NCBI GenBank assembly: GCA_031273985.1
Contig: JAISQV010000206.1
Location: 1-38,664, forward strand
Source: Spirochaetaceae bacterium
GTDB taxonomy: Bacteria; Spirochaetota; Spirochaetia; Treponematales; Breznakiellaceae
DNA length: 38,664 bases
Direction: 5' to 3'
Shown here piece by piece: positions 6,990 to 15,697 of the stretch. The notes beneath the pieces are model-generated. The model was not told the DNA's origin. It searched no databases and saw nothing but the letters and a program-made list of their open reading frames with translations. The position numbers and the translations under genes were made by a program. Position 1 is the stretch's first letter, and each line of letters begins with the position of its first letter.

Positions 6990-9900
6990 TTAGAAGACGC
7001 GGTGGACGGAGAGGGAGCCGTCTCCTCCTTTGGAGCCCGCTGAATCGGCGGTTGTAACGGTTCCAGCGCCGCCCGCGCCGCCCTGAGCTCCGCCGCCTCG
7101 GGCGGCGTTACGGTTATTGCCGCCGTCACCGCCGGCAGAGCCGTTGGCGAAGCGCGCGGCGGCGGCGCCCTGGCCGTTGGCGCCGTTGGTATTTTTCCAG
7201 TCGTCGGGGGAGAAATAGCTGCCGAAGGCGGCGGCGCCGGAAGAGCCGTAATCGGAAGAGGCGTCGTAACCCCAGGAATTGAAGCCGAGGGGGTTGCCGC
7301 CGTTATGTCCGGGAAAGGCAGAAGGATACGTGCCGCCGGCTCCGCCCTGGTAGCCGCCGCCGGCGCCGGCGTTGCCGAGGAATCCCGCGCCGCCGCCTCC
7401 TCCGGAACCGGCGCTGCCTCCGGCCCCGCCCGGCCCGGCATAGTCATTAGAAGCCAGATTGCCGGCCGAACCGCCGCCGCCGCCGCCAGCGCAGAGGAAG
7501 TAGCCGTTGGGGGACCAGGCGAAGGAGCCCGAGCCGCCGCCGCCGCCGCCCGCAGCTAGATCGTACATATCAGACATTGCACGGATACGCTCGGCGCCGT
7601 TGCCGCCCTGGCCGGCGAATACGGTGACGGTTTCGGGGGCGGAGAGGATCACGAGCTCCGAGACGGCGCCGCCTGAGCCGCCGTTTCCCCCGGCGCGCCT
7701 GGGACTGGAATTTGTATTCGCGGCGCCGCCTCCGCCTCCGCCGCCCGCGCCGCGGAGGGAGAAGAGGTAGGCTCCCGGTTCGAGGGTGACGGGCTGCGGA
7801 GCGGGGTTGCCGGAGCCTGAGAGGGAAAAGAAACTGCTGCTAGTGGCCTGGACCTGCCCGCTGTCCATGACGGGGTAGGAGCTGAAGTGGGGGAAGGTAT
7901 CGCTGACGAAGGTTTTTGCGGCGTAGATGTCTATAGAATCCATGACGTAGTAGAGTTTGTAGAGGGCGCGGGACTCGCCGTTGTACCAGGCGCCTTTTTC
8001 GGGGACATAGACGGGTTCAGCGGCGGAGTATTCGAAAGAGATACTTCCGGGAATCTGTACGGCGTAGACGTAGAGGAGCGCGGAGCGGCCCGGGGAGGCG
8101 GGGCTGACGGGAGTATCGCTGTTGATATTGAAGTAGCCGCCGTTCATTTCGAAGACGGTGCCTTTTTTGAAGACCGGCGGGGAAGTGTCGCCGGGGTTGA
8201 CGAGGCCGCCGGAGAAGTAACCGAAATCGCTGGCGAGGTCTATGAGGCCGGAGCCGTCGATGAAGCGGGCGGTGAAGATGTCGTCCTTAGTTTTAATGAT
8301 CTGGGTGTTGAAGTCGACGTTAACGGTGAAGGAGACGGTGAAGGCACCAGAGTCCCTGAAGTATTCTTTTGAGTCCGAATAATAGACGAGAGGGATGCTG
8401 GCGGAAGCGTAGCTGTCACTTTTGGTGATGGTGATGTCCTGGGTATTGGAGCATCTGGCGACGATACCGACGGCGTTGTAGAGGAACACGTCGGTGAAAT
8501 TATTCTTGGCGGTATTGAGGGGGAGGCCGGTGATGGTGAGACAGGGGACGGGGAGCGCCTGGGGGAGGAGGGAAGCGTCTACGGAGCCGCTGCCACCGGA
8601 GAAGTCGACGAGGACTCTTTCGGACTGGGTAATATTGATGCGGATCAGAGCGTCGATATTGAGGTCGAAGGTAACGTAGTAGCTGCCGGTTTCCCTGAAG
8701 ACCCGTTCGCCGGAGCTATAGCTGAGGGGGATTTTGAGGGTGGAAGAGAGGCCCCGCTGTTCGATGACGAGGAGGTTATAATTTTCGCATTTACCGATTT
8801 TACCGGCCTGGTTCCAGACAAAGACTTCGGCGACATTGAGAACCTGGATATGCGGGGGGAGGCCCGAGACGGTGAGGTAACTGTGGGGGGCCTGGGGTAT
8901 GGCGGAGAGATCGAGGAGGGCTGAGCCTGAGGAAAAGCTGACGACGCAGTGATTGTCGCCTGTGACGACGACGCCCTGGAGCGCGTCGGGGAAGAAGGAA
9001 AAGGTAACTATAAAGGAGCCTGAGTCTGAAAAGTCCTGACCGTTGAAGGAGCGGTTGTTGTCGTAGACGAGGGGGATGAGGGCGGCGCGTTTACCCGCGA
9101 GGGGAGTAACAATGATTTTGGTATAGTCCGGGCATTTGGCGACGACGCCTTCGGAGTTGAGAATGAGGACCTCCATGAAGTTGGCGGGGCTGGTGGTAAC
9201 GGGGAGGCCGGTAATGGTGAGGCAGTGAGGGGCCGCTGGGGGGATTTCCGGGGGCGGAGGGATGGCGGCGGCGTCAATTTCGGTGACGCCGTCAAGGTAC
9301 TCGAAGGAGAGGCCTGATTCTGAAGAGATTTGGGTGAAGGCGTCGACAGTGACGGTAAAGGCGGTGAAGAAGGAGCCTGATTCAGCGAAGGAGCCTGAGC
9401 GGGTGGAAGCGAGGGGGACGAAGGCTTCGCTGGTGACGGGGCCTTTTCTGACGGCGATGGCCTCGTAGTCGGAGCAGCGGGCGATGACGCTGTAGGAAGT
9501 GGACGCCGCGACACCCTGGAAGCTGTTTTTCGAGGCGTTGCGGGGGAGGTTAAAGAATCTGATATAGCCGCCTGAGCTGACGATGGTTTCGATCTGTTCT
9601 TCGGTTTCCGGGTCTTCTTCCTGTTCGAGAACGCCGTCAACAAAGAACAGAAGTTTTTCGATGTCGAGGACGCCGCGGCCCTCGGAGAACTGGACCATGA
9701 CCTCGTTGCCCGCGCGGACGGTAATGCTGGTACGGGCGTCGACACGGACGGAGAATTCGACGAAGAAGGAGCCGGTCCGGGTGAACTCGGCGCCGGTGGA
9801 AGAGCGGAGGGGGATGTATGCGTTGGCGTAGACGGGCTCGGATTCGATGACGATGGCGGCGTAGCTTTCGACCTGGGCTACGGAGCGCACCCCGTCGGTG

Positions 9901-10136
9901 ATACGGACCGCGGAGACGGATTCCCTCACGGTGTCCCTGGGGAGGTGGTAGAGGAGGAGGTAGCGGCCGTTACTGATGATCTCCTGGAGGGGGCCGTCTG
10001 ATGCGTTGAGGCCGGCGCCGGAGTTGCCGGGCCATGCGGGATCGCCCGGCCCGGTTATACTGTGCATATCGCAGGCTGAGAGGGAGAGGAGGAGGGCGGC
10101 GAGGGGGACGAGGAAGTTCTTAAAACTGGGTTTCAT
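6990..10136 (-). CDS. Large repeat-domain, glycine-rich surface lipoprotein
   Basis: The protein (1,048 aa) starts at the ATG at 10136, which has GAAGGAGC just upstream. A lipoprotein signal ends LSLSAC, making Cys22 the likely lipidated residue. Five imperfect repeats of about 100 aa follow, between about 57 and 640. Each has a strand like LTITGLP, a segment such as GVVARC, a short IPLVY strand and SGSFxVxFxVxVDA. A region of about 140 aa comes next, and from about 780 a glycine-rich tail with Gly7 runs and GGAGG patterns. Such tails occur in adhesins and phage tail fibres. A mating-pair adhesin role is inferred from its place at the end of the trb operon. The repeat pattern resembles the host-type lipoprotein at 36456-36923. 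Confidence 0.85.
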   Translation of the reverse strand: MKPSFKNFLVPLAALLLSLSACDMHSITGPGDPAWPGNSGAGLNASDGPLQEIISNGRYLLLYHLPRDTVRESVSAVRITDGVRSVAQVESYAAIVIESEPVYANAYIPLRSSTGAEFTRTGSFFVEFSVRVDARTSITVRAGNEVMVQFSEGRGVLDIEKLLFFVDGVLEQEEDPETEEQIETIVSSGGYIRFFNLPRNASKNSFQGVAASTSYSVIARCSDYEAIAVRKGPVTSEAFVPLASTRSGSFAESGSFFTAFTVTVDAFTQISSESGLSFEYLDGVTEIDAAAIPPPPEIPPAAPHCLTITGLPVTTSPANFMEVLILNSEGVVAKCPDYTKIIVTPLAGKRAALIPLVYDNNRSFNGQDFSDSGSFIVTFSFFPDALQGVVVTGDNHCVVSFSSGSALLDLSAIPQAPHSYLTVSGLPPHIQVLNVAEVFVWNQAGKIGKCENYNLLVIEQRGLSSTLKIPLSYSSGERVFRETGSYYVTFDLNIDALIRINITQSERVLVDFSGGSGSVDASLLPQALPVPCLTITGLPLNTAKNNFTDVFLYNAVGIVARCSNTQDITITKSDSYASASIPLVYYSDSKEYFRDSGAFTVSFTVNVDFNTQIIKTKDDIFTARFIDGSGLIDLASDFGYFSGGLVNPGDTSPPVFKKGTVFEMNGGYFNINSDTPVSPASPGRSALLYVYAVQIPGSISFEYSAAEPVYVPEKGAWYNGESRALYKLYYVMDSIDIYAAKTFVSDTFPHFSSYPVMDSGQVQATSSSFFSLSGSGNPAPQPVTLEPGAYLFSLRGAGGGGGGGAANTNSSPRRAGGNGGSGGAVSELVILSAPETVTVFAGQGGNGAERIRAMSDMYDLAAGGGGGGSGSFAWSPNGYFLCAGGGGGGSAGNLASNDYAGPGGAGGSAGSGGGGGAGFLGNAGAGGGYQGGAGGTYPSAFPGHNGGNPLGFNSWGYDASSDYGSSGAAAFGSYFSPDDWKNTNGANGQGAAAARFANGSAGGDGGNNRNAARGGGAQGGAGGAGTVTTADSAGSKGGDGSLSVHRVF

Positions 10137-10147
10137 GGGAAGCTCCT

Positions 10148-10663
10148 TCAATTGAGTTTTACGGAGAGGGCGACAACGACGCCCGCGAGCTGGAAGTCGG
10201 TTTCAAGGGAGAGGCAGAAGAATCTGCCGAAGCGGCGGCGGACGCCGGCGCGGAAGTCATAGAAACGGAGAGGCTGTTTTTCATCGCCGTAGGCCGCGAG
10301 GGTGTCGTTACGGAGGAAGCCGAGGTCGAAGACGTAGAGAAAGAAAAGGTCCGTAACATCATCGCGGAGGTCAATATGGTAAGCGGCGCGGAGGCCGAAG
10401 CTTGTAAGGTTGGGGTTGGGGGCCCTGAAGTAGAATCCGAGGGAGAGGGGCAGGAAGAGGGGCACGAGGTAGTCGAGGCGGAATTCGAGGGACCCCTTGC
10501 CGGTGGCGAAGCCGTTCTGGAAGGAGAGGGAGGCGAAGGCGCCGTCGAGGAAGAGGGCGTTGGGCCCTGCGGCTTCCGGGTTGCGCCAAAGGTCGAGGGC
10601 CGGGAGGGGCGCAGCGAGGGAGCAGAGGAGGAGCGCGAGGGATGGTATATGTTTTAGAGACAC
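10148..10663 (-). CDS. Exported outer-membrane-like protein
   Basis: I start this at the GTG at 10663, which follows TTTAGGAAG and opens a signal peptide (SLKHIPSLALLLCSLAAPLPA, likely cut near residue 20). The mature part, about 150 aa, has many amphipathic strands (SLEFRLDYLVPLFLPLSLGF, FGLRAAYHIDL, FYDFRAGVRRRF, LETDFQLAGVVVALSVKLN). It ends in a strand, as small beta-barrel proteins do. I do not recognise a named family. Its stop lies 12 bp before the start of the large lipoprotein, so the two are probably co-translated and may form a surface unit. Upstream (10664-10739) lies an AT-rich 76-bp gap that could hold a promoter. Confidence 0.75.
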   Translation of the reverse strand: MSLKHIPSLALLLCSLAAPLPALDLWRNPEAAGPNALFLDGAFASLSFQNGFATGKGSLEFRLDYLVPLFLPLSLGFYFRAPNPNLTSFGLRAAYHIDLRDDVTDLFFLYVFDLGFLRNDTLAAYGDEKQPLRFYDFRAGVRRRFGRFFCLSLETDFQLAGVVVALSVKLN

Positions 10664-10739
10664 AAGGCTTCCTAAATATACAGAAATGTATGAAAAAGGG
10701 GCTGAAATGAAAAATGGCACAATAGCGTAGGCGCCAATT

Positions 10740-11171
10740 TCATTCGGTGACGCGCACCCGCGCTATGTCGCGGACGCCCTCCCCGGTGATGGCCTGCATA
10801 AGGGCCTCGCCGGGCTCCCGCGCGGTGATAATGACGCCGAAGCCTGACTCCCTGACCTCAATGACGGCGTGATCGTAGAGGGTGCTGACGAGCCAGTTGG
10901 CCTGGCGGTGTTCCAGAACGGAGGAGAACTGGAGGGCCGCGCTTTCGCCTTTGGGGAGGGTAATCTCCAGGGTGTTAAAGACGGCCTCTCCCGCGTTCCG
11001 GGGAAAGCTGACAAGGGCTGCGGCGGTAAGGAAGCTGCGGCCGTCACGGTCCATGTCGTAGAAGGAAAGGGAAGCGGTTTTCCGGGTGAGGGCAAAGAAG
11101 AGGAAGGCCAGGAAGACCGCGTTGAGGGCCGCCGAGAGGAGGAGGAGCGCGGTTTTGGTTTTAGGGTTCAC
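10740..11171 (-). CDS. Membrane-anchored hypothetical protein after trbI
   Basis: The product (143 aa) begins with GTG overlapping the trbI stop (GTGA at 11168-11171). One membrane segment at about residues 8-28 (ALLLLSAALNAVFLAFLFFA) leaves a periplasmic domain of about 110 aa. I do not recognise the domain. Tight coupling to trbI and the single-anchor layout suggest an accessory part of the mating-pair machinery. It is not recognisable as TrbH by sequence, although trbH sits close to trbI in RP4-type operons. There is no lipobox. Confidence 0.75.
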   Translation of the reverse strand: MNPKTKTALLLLSAALNAVFLAFLFFALTRKTASLSFYDMDRDGRSFLTAAALVSFPRNAGEAVFNTLEITLPKGESAALQFSSVLEHRQANWLVSTLYDHAVIEVRESGFGVIITAREPGEALMQAITGEGVRDIARVRVTE

Positions 11172-12508
11172 GGCTGCCTTCGTATATAGCGCTGCCTGAC
11201 GGGATAATCCGGCACGGGAGGGAGGGAGACGGTACGGCTCAGCATGACGTTGACCTGGGTGCCGTTTTCGACGGTGAGGGTGGGCTGTACGCCCATGGCG
11301 CGGGAAACGATGTTACCGCCCGCCTCGTTGACGAATTCACTGTTGGCCTGGGCGATAGCCGAGGCGGTGGTGTCGGAGGCGTATTTGGCGGCCTCTTCGG
11401 TCATCTTGGCGTTGGCTATGGAGAACATGGTAATGATGCCTGCGGCCTTGAGGTATTCGAACCAGTTTTCGTGGTATTCGGCTTCCTGCCCCGCCATGCC
11501 GCGGCGGTCGACGCCGTTCATGCCGCCGAGGTCCGCCTGGAGCCCGTCGGGGCGTATCAGGGTGTCCCAGACGATTTGCACCCGGTGCTGGGCGTAAGAG
11601 ACGGAGCTGTTGTAGCGCGCCACGAGGACTGAGCCCTGGGGGATGAGGAGGTTGCGCCCGGTCCGGGAGTCGTAGACGTTCCGGGTTACGCGGGCGATGA
11701 CGCCGCCGGGAAGGTCCGTGTTGATAGCGGTCTCGAGGACGGCGGGAATGACGGTGCCTGGCCAGAGGGAAAGGTCCCCGGTGTAACGCCCGCCCGGAAC
11801 GGTTTCTTCGCCCCGCAGTGAATCCTGCGGGCCCGGTGCGGAGGGGTACGGCTCCGCCGCACCGGCCTGGCCGCGCGCCTGGGCGAGGTACCCCGCGGCG
11901 GCGTTTTGCCCCTGGCTTACCGCGTAGGGATACTGTTCCGCGTAGGAGCCCGGCGCGGCCTGGCCCGCCGTGTTCCGGCCGCCGAAGAGGCTCCCCTCTA
12001 TGGTTCCGGGAACGAGGGGGGAGAAGTAGGCGGTGGGGACGGCGGGGCCCGCGGCGCGGCCCGGCGGGGGAGCAGCCGGGGGCGGCGGCGCGGTTTGGGC
12101 GTAAGGCCGGGGGAGGGATTGCGGCGTTTCATCGCGGTAGACCGCGGGGAGGGAGGAGGCTTCGGGGAGGCCCGCGCCGGGGTCTTCACCGGCGGCCTGC
12201 AGGGAAAGCGCCCGGTCCCGCTGGCTGCGCAGAAAATCCGCCGGCGCGCGGGAGGCCGGGGCAGCGGAAGAGCCGGCGGTGTTTCTTTTCCTGGTCCGGC
12301 TTAAAGAGAAGATAAAACCTCCTGCCACGAGGATCACGAAAACGACGCTCACTATCCTGAGGACCTTGCCCCGGTCGAAAAAAGGCAGCGCCGGGGAAGG
12401 CGGGCCGAAGGAAGTGGCCGCGTCCGGAGTTGTTTCGTAGGACTCCTCCCCTGGGGTTTCCGGCGCCGGTTCCGGCGGGTCCGGTTTTTTTTCATCATAT
12501 GCGGCCAT
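11168..12508 (-). CDS. trbI: Type IV secretion protein TrbI / VirB10
   Basis: TrbI/VirB10 links inner and outer membranes and gates the secretion channel. The protein (446 aa) has a cytoplasmic N-terminus, one membrane segment at about residues 53-70 (VVFVILVAGGFIFSL) and a long Pro/Ala-rich spacer. A C-terminal beta-barrel domain follows from about 245 (LSLWPGTVIPAVLETAINTD, GRNLLIPQGSVLVARYNSSV, VQIVWDTLIRPDG), which is the family signature. The start follows GAGGAGAGG and lies one base after the trbG stop. The next gene overlaps its stop. Confidence 0.95.
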   Translation of the reverse strand: MAAYDEKKPDPPEPAPETPGEESYETTPDAATSFGPPSPALPFFDRGKVLRIVSVVFVILVAGGFIFSLSRTRKRNTAGSSAAPASRAPADFLRSQRDRALSLQAAGEDPGAGLPEASSLPAVYRDETPQSLPRPYAQTAPPPPAAPPPGRAAGPAVPTAYFSPLVPGTIEGSLFGGRNTAGQAAPGSYAEQYPYAVSQGQNAAAGYLAQARGQAGAAEPYPSAPGPQDSLRGEETVPGGRYTGDLSLWPGTVIPAVLETAINTDLPGGVIARVTRNVYDSRTGRNLLIPQGSVLVARYNSSVSYAQHRVQIVWDTLIRPDGLQADLGGMNGVDRRGMAGQEAEYHENWFEYLKAAGIITMFSIANAKMTEEAAKYASDTTASAIAQANSEFVNEAGGNIVSRAMGVQPTLTVENGTQVNVMLSRTVSLPPVPDYPVRQRYIRRQP

Positions 12509-12509
12509 G

Positions 12510-13501
12510 TCAGCCTCTCCTCTTTTCGATGACGATCTCGCGGCGGCCCATTTTGACGGTGACGCGCTCTATGAGTTTGTCGATGATGATGATGTTGCCG
12601 GCGACGCGGTAGTTAACGATGTCGGCCCTGTTTTCGAAGACGGCGGGAAGGTCCTGCTGCAGGACGCTTTCCGGGAAGGTGATGTAGGTTTTTTTGCCGT
12701 CGTCGTAGACCAGGCTGGGGAGCCAGGAAGGTTTTGCGAAGAGACCGTAGGTGACGCGGTAGTTGAAGGAGAGGAAGCGGGGGTCTATGCCCGGAATGCC
12801 GGAAGGCTCGCCGTCTCCGCTCGGGCCTTCCGCCGCGCCGCCCGCAGCATCCGTTACGGCGCCGTCTGAGAGGGGGATATACGTGTTGGGCATACCGGTA
12901 GACAGGTAGCGCCAGCGCACCATGGGCATAAACACGTCGCGGTAGCTTTTCAGAATGATGTGATAGACCCGCCGGTCAGTGTTGATGATGAGGGAGGCTT
13001 CCAGGGAAGCCTCGGTGGGTTTCACGTAGATGTGCTGCACCGCGACGCCGTTTTCGATGTTGTAGCCGGCGCCGAGCATCCAGCGCTCGCTGTCGGAGAT
13101 GAAGGGGGCTTCCACGGCCTTTTCACCGGGCTCGAGCCGTATGTCGCTGGCCCGCAACGGCCTGGTTAGACCTCGTAGACCCAATCGCTGTGGTAGTCGT
13201 AGATCATGGCAGCCCTTGAGTATTCGGAGGGCTGGAGAATACCGTCGCTGTTGGAGCGGGAAACAGCGCCCCTGCCCCGCTCCGGGGGCTGCGGGGCGGG
13301 GCTCTCCGCGTCCGGAGGGTAGACGGGGCGCTCTATTTCGATGACGAGGGGCGGCGGCATTTCGATGGGCACGGTGAGGATGGCGGGAGGCTCCCTGGGG
13401 ACGGTCCCCGCGGCGCTCTGGCGGACCCGTTTTTCCATATCCACGGAGGCGCAGGAGAGGAGCAGCAGGGCGAGGGCGAGGGCTGGCAGTATTCGTGTCA
13501 T
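12510..13501 (-). pseudogene. trbG: TrbG / VirB9, split by an apparent 1-nt deletion
   Basis: TrbG/VirB9 forms the outer-membrane collar of the channel with VirB10. The first frame (13501 to 13166, 111 aa) has a signal with lipobox LLLSC and ends DYHSDWVYEV-stop. The second frame picks up at RPLRASDIRLEPGEK near 13165 and runs through the conserved VirB9 domain to 12510. In intact homologues VYEVYT-RPLR is continuous. Inserting one base into GTCTAACC near 13166-13169 restores VYEVY(T)RPLR and a protein of about 330 aa, the usual length. The only start for the second frame would be TTG at 13184, with no ribosome site. This may be a true mutation, a sequencing error or recoding; the other trb genes look intact. 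Confidence 0.85.
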
Positions 13502-14181
13502 AGTTCGGTCATCTCGCAGTTTTCGATATAGACGCCCAGGGGGTTTTTCCTGATGGTGGCGTCGCTCACGGGCAGCAGCTTTACGGTAACGAGGGCGCGC
13601 ATACGGGTGTTGCGCCGGGTAGAAGAGCTGTCGACGACGGTTTCCACCCAGTCAACCTGGTAGGAGCTGCCCGTGATTTTGAGCACGCTTTCTATTTCGA
13701 CGGAGCGCCGTGATTTCCCCACGAGGTCGAAGGGGGAGGCTCCCCGCAGAAAACGTGTCATGACGGGTTCGTAGGAAGCGGTGATCATGGCGTAACATTC
13801 GTCGATGTTGTTGTAGAGCACCTGGGGGTCGGTGGAGACGGAGCGGAGATTAGTGATGAACTTACGGGCCTGGTACTGGATGGCCGGTTCGGGCACCTGG
13901 AAGGCGGCGTTCTGGCGCACTTCCCCCAGGTACTGGGCTTCCCCGGAGGGCATTACGTTGACCAGCACGGGGACGGTTTTCTGGGTTCTCACGGCGTAGA
14001 CATTGAAGGCGAGGCTGGCCGCGAAGAGGAGCAGGACGCCTATTCCTACGATACCCCGCCACCAGGCCATCTCCTTCTGTTTGTCGAGGAGTATGTCGGC
14101 GTAGGCCCTGTCCTGGCCCTCCCGGAAGGGGTTCGGCAGGTCAAGCGGTTTGTAGACGGTGGATTTGTGCTGCGCGGGCAT
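13498..14181 (-). CDS. trbF: Type IV secretion protein TrbF / VirB8
   Basis: TrbF/VirB8 is an inner-membrane assembly factor of the mating channel. The protein (227 aa) begins with a cytoplasmic tail containing NPFREGQDRAYADI, typical of TrbF. It has one membrane segment at about residues 43-63 (GIVGIGVLLLFAASLAFNVYA) and a periplasmic NTF2-like domain (QARKFITNLRSVSTDPQVLY, then ITGSSYQVDWVETV). AGGA precedes the ATG. Its stop overlaps the trbG start (ATGA at 13498-13501), and it lies 11 bp after the trbL stop. Confidence 0.95.
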   Translation of the reverse strand: MPAQHKSTVYKPLDLPNPFREGQDRAYADILLDKQKEMAWWRGIVGIGVLLLFAASLAFNVYAVRTQKTVPVLVNVMPSGEAQYLGEVRQNAAFQVPEPAIQYQARKFITNLRSVSTDPQVLYNNIDECYAMITASYEPVMTRFLRGASPFDLVGKSRRSVEIESVLKITGSSYQVDWVETVVDSSSTRRNTRMRALVTVKLLPVSDATIRKNPLGVYIENCEMTEL

Positions 14182-14192
14182 GGGGTTCCTGC

Positions 14193-15695
14193 TCAGGCCC
14201 TGTCTTCAGGCCTGTCTTCGGTACCGGTACCGGCGGCGCGGTTCCGGCGCTGTTCGGCGCGGTACATATACTCTTCCCCGGCGGAGGTGCCGGCTTCGCG
14301 GCGGCTTTCGAGCTGTTCGCCGAAAGTTTTCTTGCTGCCGTCGGCGTTGGTTTCTGACAGGAAATGCTGCCGCTGGCTGTGGCGGTTTACGCCGCTGCCC
14401 GCTCCGGAGCTTCCGCCGCCGCTCCCCCCGCCGCCGCCGCCGAGGAGGCTCCGGGCGAGGTCGCCGCCTGAGGAGAGCAGGGCCTGCCCTGCGCTGCCGG
14501 CGAGGCTGCCCATGAAGGCTCCGGCCTTTTGGCCCTGGGTGCCGCCGAGGGTGCCCGCGGCTTTGGCCGCGGCCCCCGCCTGGGTGAGGGCGCCGACGCC
14601 GGCGAAGGCGGTTTGCGCCGCGCCCCCGGCTATCGCGCCCCCGGCCTGTTGCGCCAGGCGCATGGTCGCGCCGGCGGCGGCCAGGGCCCCGCCCGCCGCC
14701 GCTATGGCCCCGCCGGCGCTCAGGGACGGCGTGCCCGTCAGCAGCGACTGGGCCAGGGCCGGCGCGCTCTTGCAGAGAAAGAAGAAGAGCAGGCTTACGA
14801 AGAGCACGATGAGTATTTCGTCCGGGCGGCCCGTGAAGGGGGTCGCCGTGTAGCCTCTGGCCAGGGAGAGGAAACCGTAGAGCATGAGGAAAATACAGAT
14901 ATTGCAGAACAGCAGTTTTATGAAAAAGCCTATGACGGCGCCGACGAGCTTCTCGGCCATGAATTTGCTGCCCTCCCAGATGGAGAGGGGGAAGAGGATG
15001 ATCCCCACGCCGGTAACAAGCATATACTCCAGGAAGGCCATGAGGTATTCCAGCACGGCCAGAATCCCGGTGAGGATGACGAAGAAGCCGCACACCAGCC
15101 CGATGATGACCCGGCCAAAATCACTGGGAAGACCCCCAATACCTGTTGGCGCCTCCTCGGAATACCTGATGCACTCTCCCGCGATGAGGAGGACCACCTC
15201 CAGGGCCGCCGCGGGGGCGACGCAGGTGTAGGCCATGCCCCGGTGTTCCCGCGTTACCAGAAGGTTTGTGAAGTACATCAGGGGGTTCCGCTCTTCGGAA
15301 ACCTTGGCGGACCTCGTCGCGCGGGTGCCGTAGGTGCCCCTGACCGGGGAGTCATTCCGCTCCGCCTCTTCGGCTATGGCCTCCCGGGCCTGGTTCAGGT
15401 AGGCCTCGATGGAGAGGTAGGTGCTGGCCCGGGCCTTCTCGAAGGTCCAGGACGTTATGTGCCCAATGATCCGGGGGTAGGCCAGCATGATCACGATGAA
15501 GAAGATCACGGCCTTGCCTATCTTGATCAGGTTTTCCTTGAGCCCCTGGCCGGTGAGGGCGTAGTTGATCGCCGCGAGGGCCAGGGCTATGAAGAAGACT
15601 ATGCGCCCTATGGCCCAGGCTTCGCGGAGGAAGAAGGCCTGGAGGTCTATGAGTTTGTCGATGACATAGAAAAAGGCTTCGTTGAGGGTGTGCAT
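14193..15695 (-). CDS. trbL: Type IV secretion membrane protein TrbL / VirB6
   Basis: TrbL/VirB6 is the polytopic inner-membrane part of the channel. The protein (500 aa) has several membrane segments in its first about 330 residues, for example IGRIVFFIALALAAINYAL, AVIFFIVIMLAYPRIIG, VIIGLVCGFFVILTGILAVL and LLFCNICIFLMLYGFLSL. From about 340 on it is an Ala/Gly-rich tail with GGGGGGSGGG, then a charged C-terminus, as in many TrbL proteins. GGAGGAG lies five bases before the ATG, overlapping the trbJ stop region. Confidence 0.93.
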   Translation of the reverse strand: MHTLNEAFFYVIDKLIDLQAFFLREAWAIGRIVFFIALALAAINYALTGQGLKENLIKIGKAVIFFIVIMLAYPRIIGHITSWTFEKARASTYLSIEAYLNQAREAIAEEAERNDSPVRGTYGTRATRSAKVSEERNPLMYFTNLLVTREHRGMAYTCVAPAAALEVVLLIAGECIRYSEEAPTGIGGLPSDFGRVIIGLVCGFFVILTGILAVLEYLMAFLEYMLVTGVGIILFPLSIWEGSKFMAEKLVGAVIGFFIKLLFCNICIFLMLYGFLSLARGYTATPFTGRPDEILIVLFVSLLFFFLCKSAPALAQSLLTGTPSLSAGGAIAAAGGALAAAGATMRLAQQAGGAIAGGAAQTAFAGVGALTQAGAAAKAAGTLGGTQGQKAGAFMGSLAGSAGQALLSSGGDLARSLLGGGGGGSGGGSSGAGSGVNRHSQRQHFLSETNADGSKKTFGEQLESRREAGTSAGEEYMYRAEQRRNRAAGTGTEDRPEDRA

Positions 15696-15697
15696 AG

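Noticed and set aside
12510..13184. Separate TrbG gene starting with TTG at 13184
   Set aside because: It has no ribosome site, and the upstream frame supplies exactly the missing N-terminal part of VirB9, so a frameshifted single gene is the better reading.
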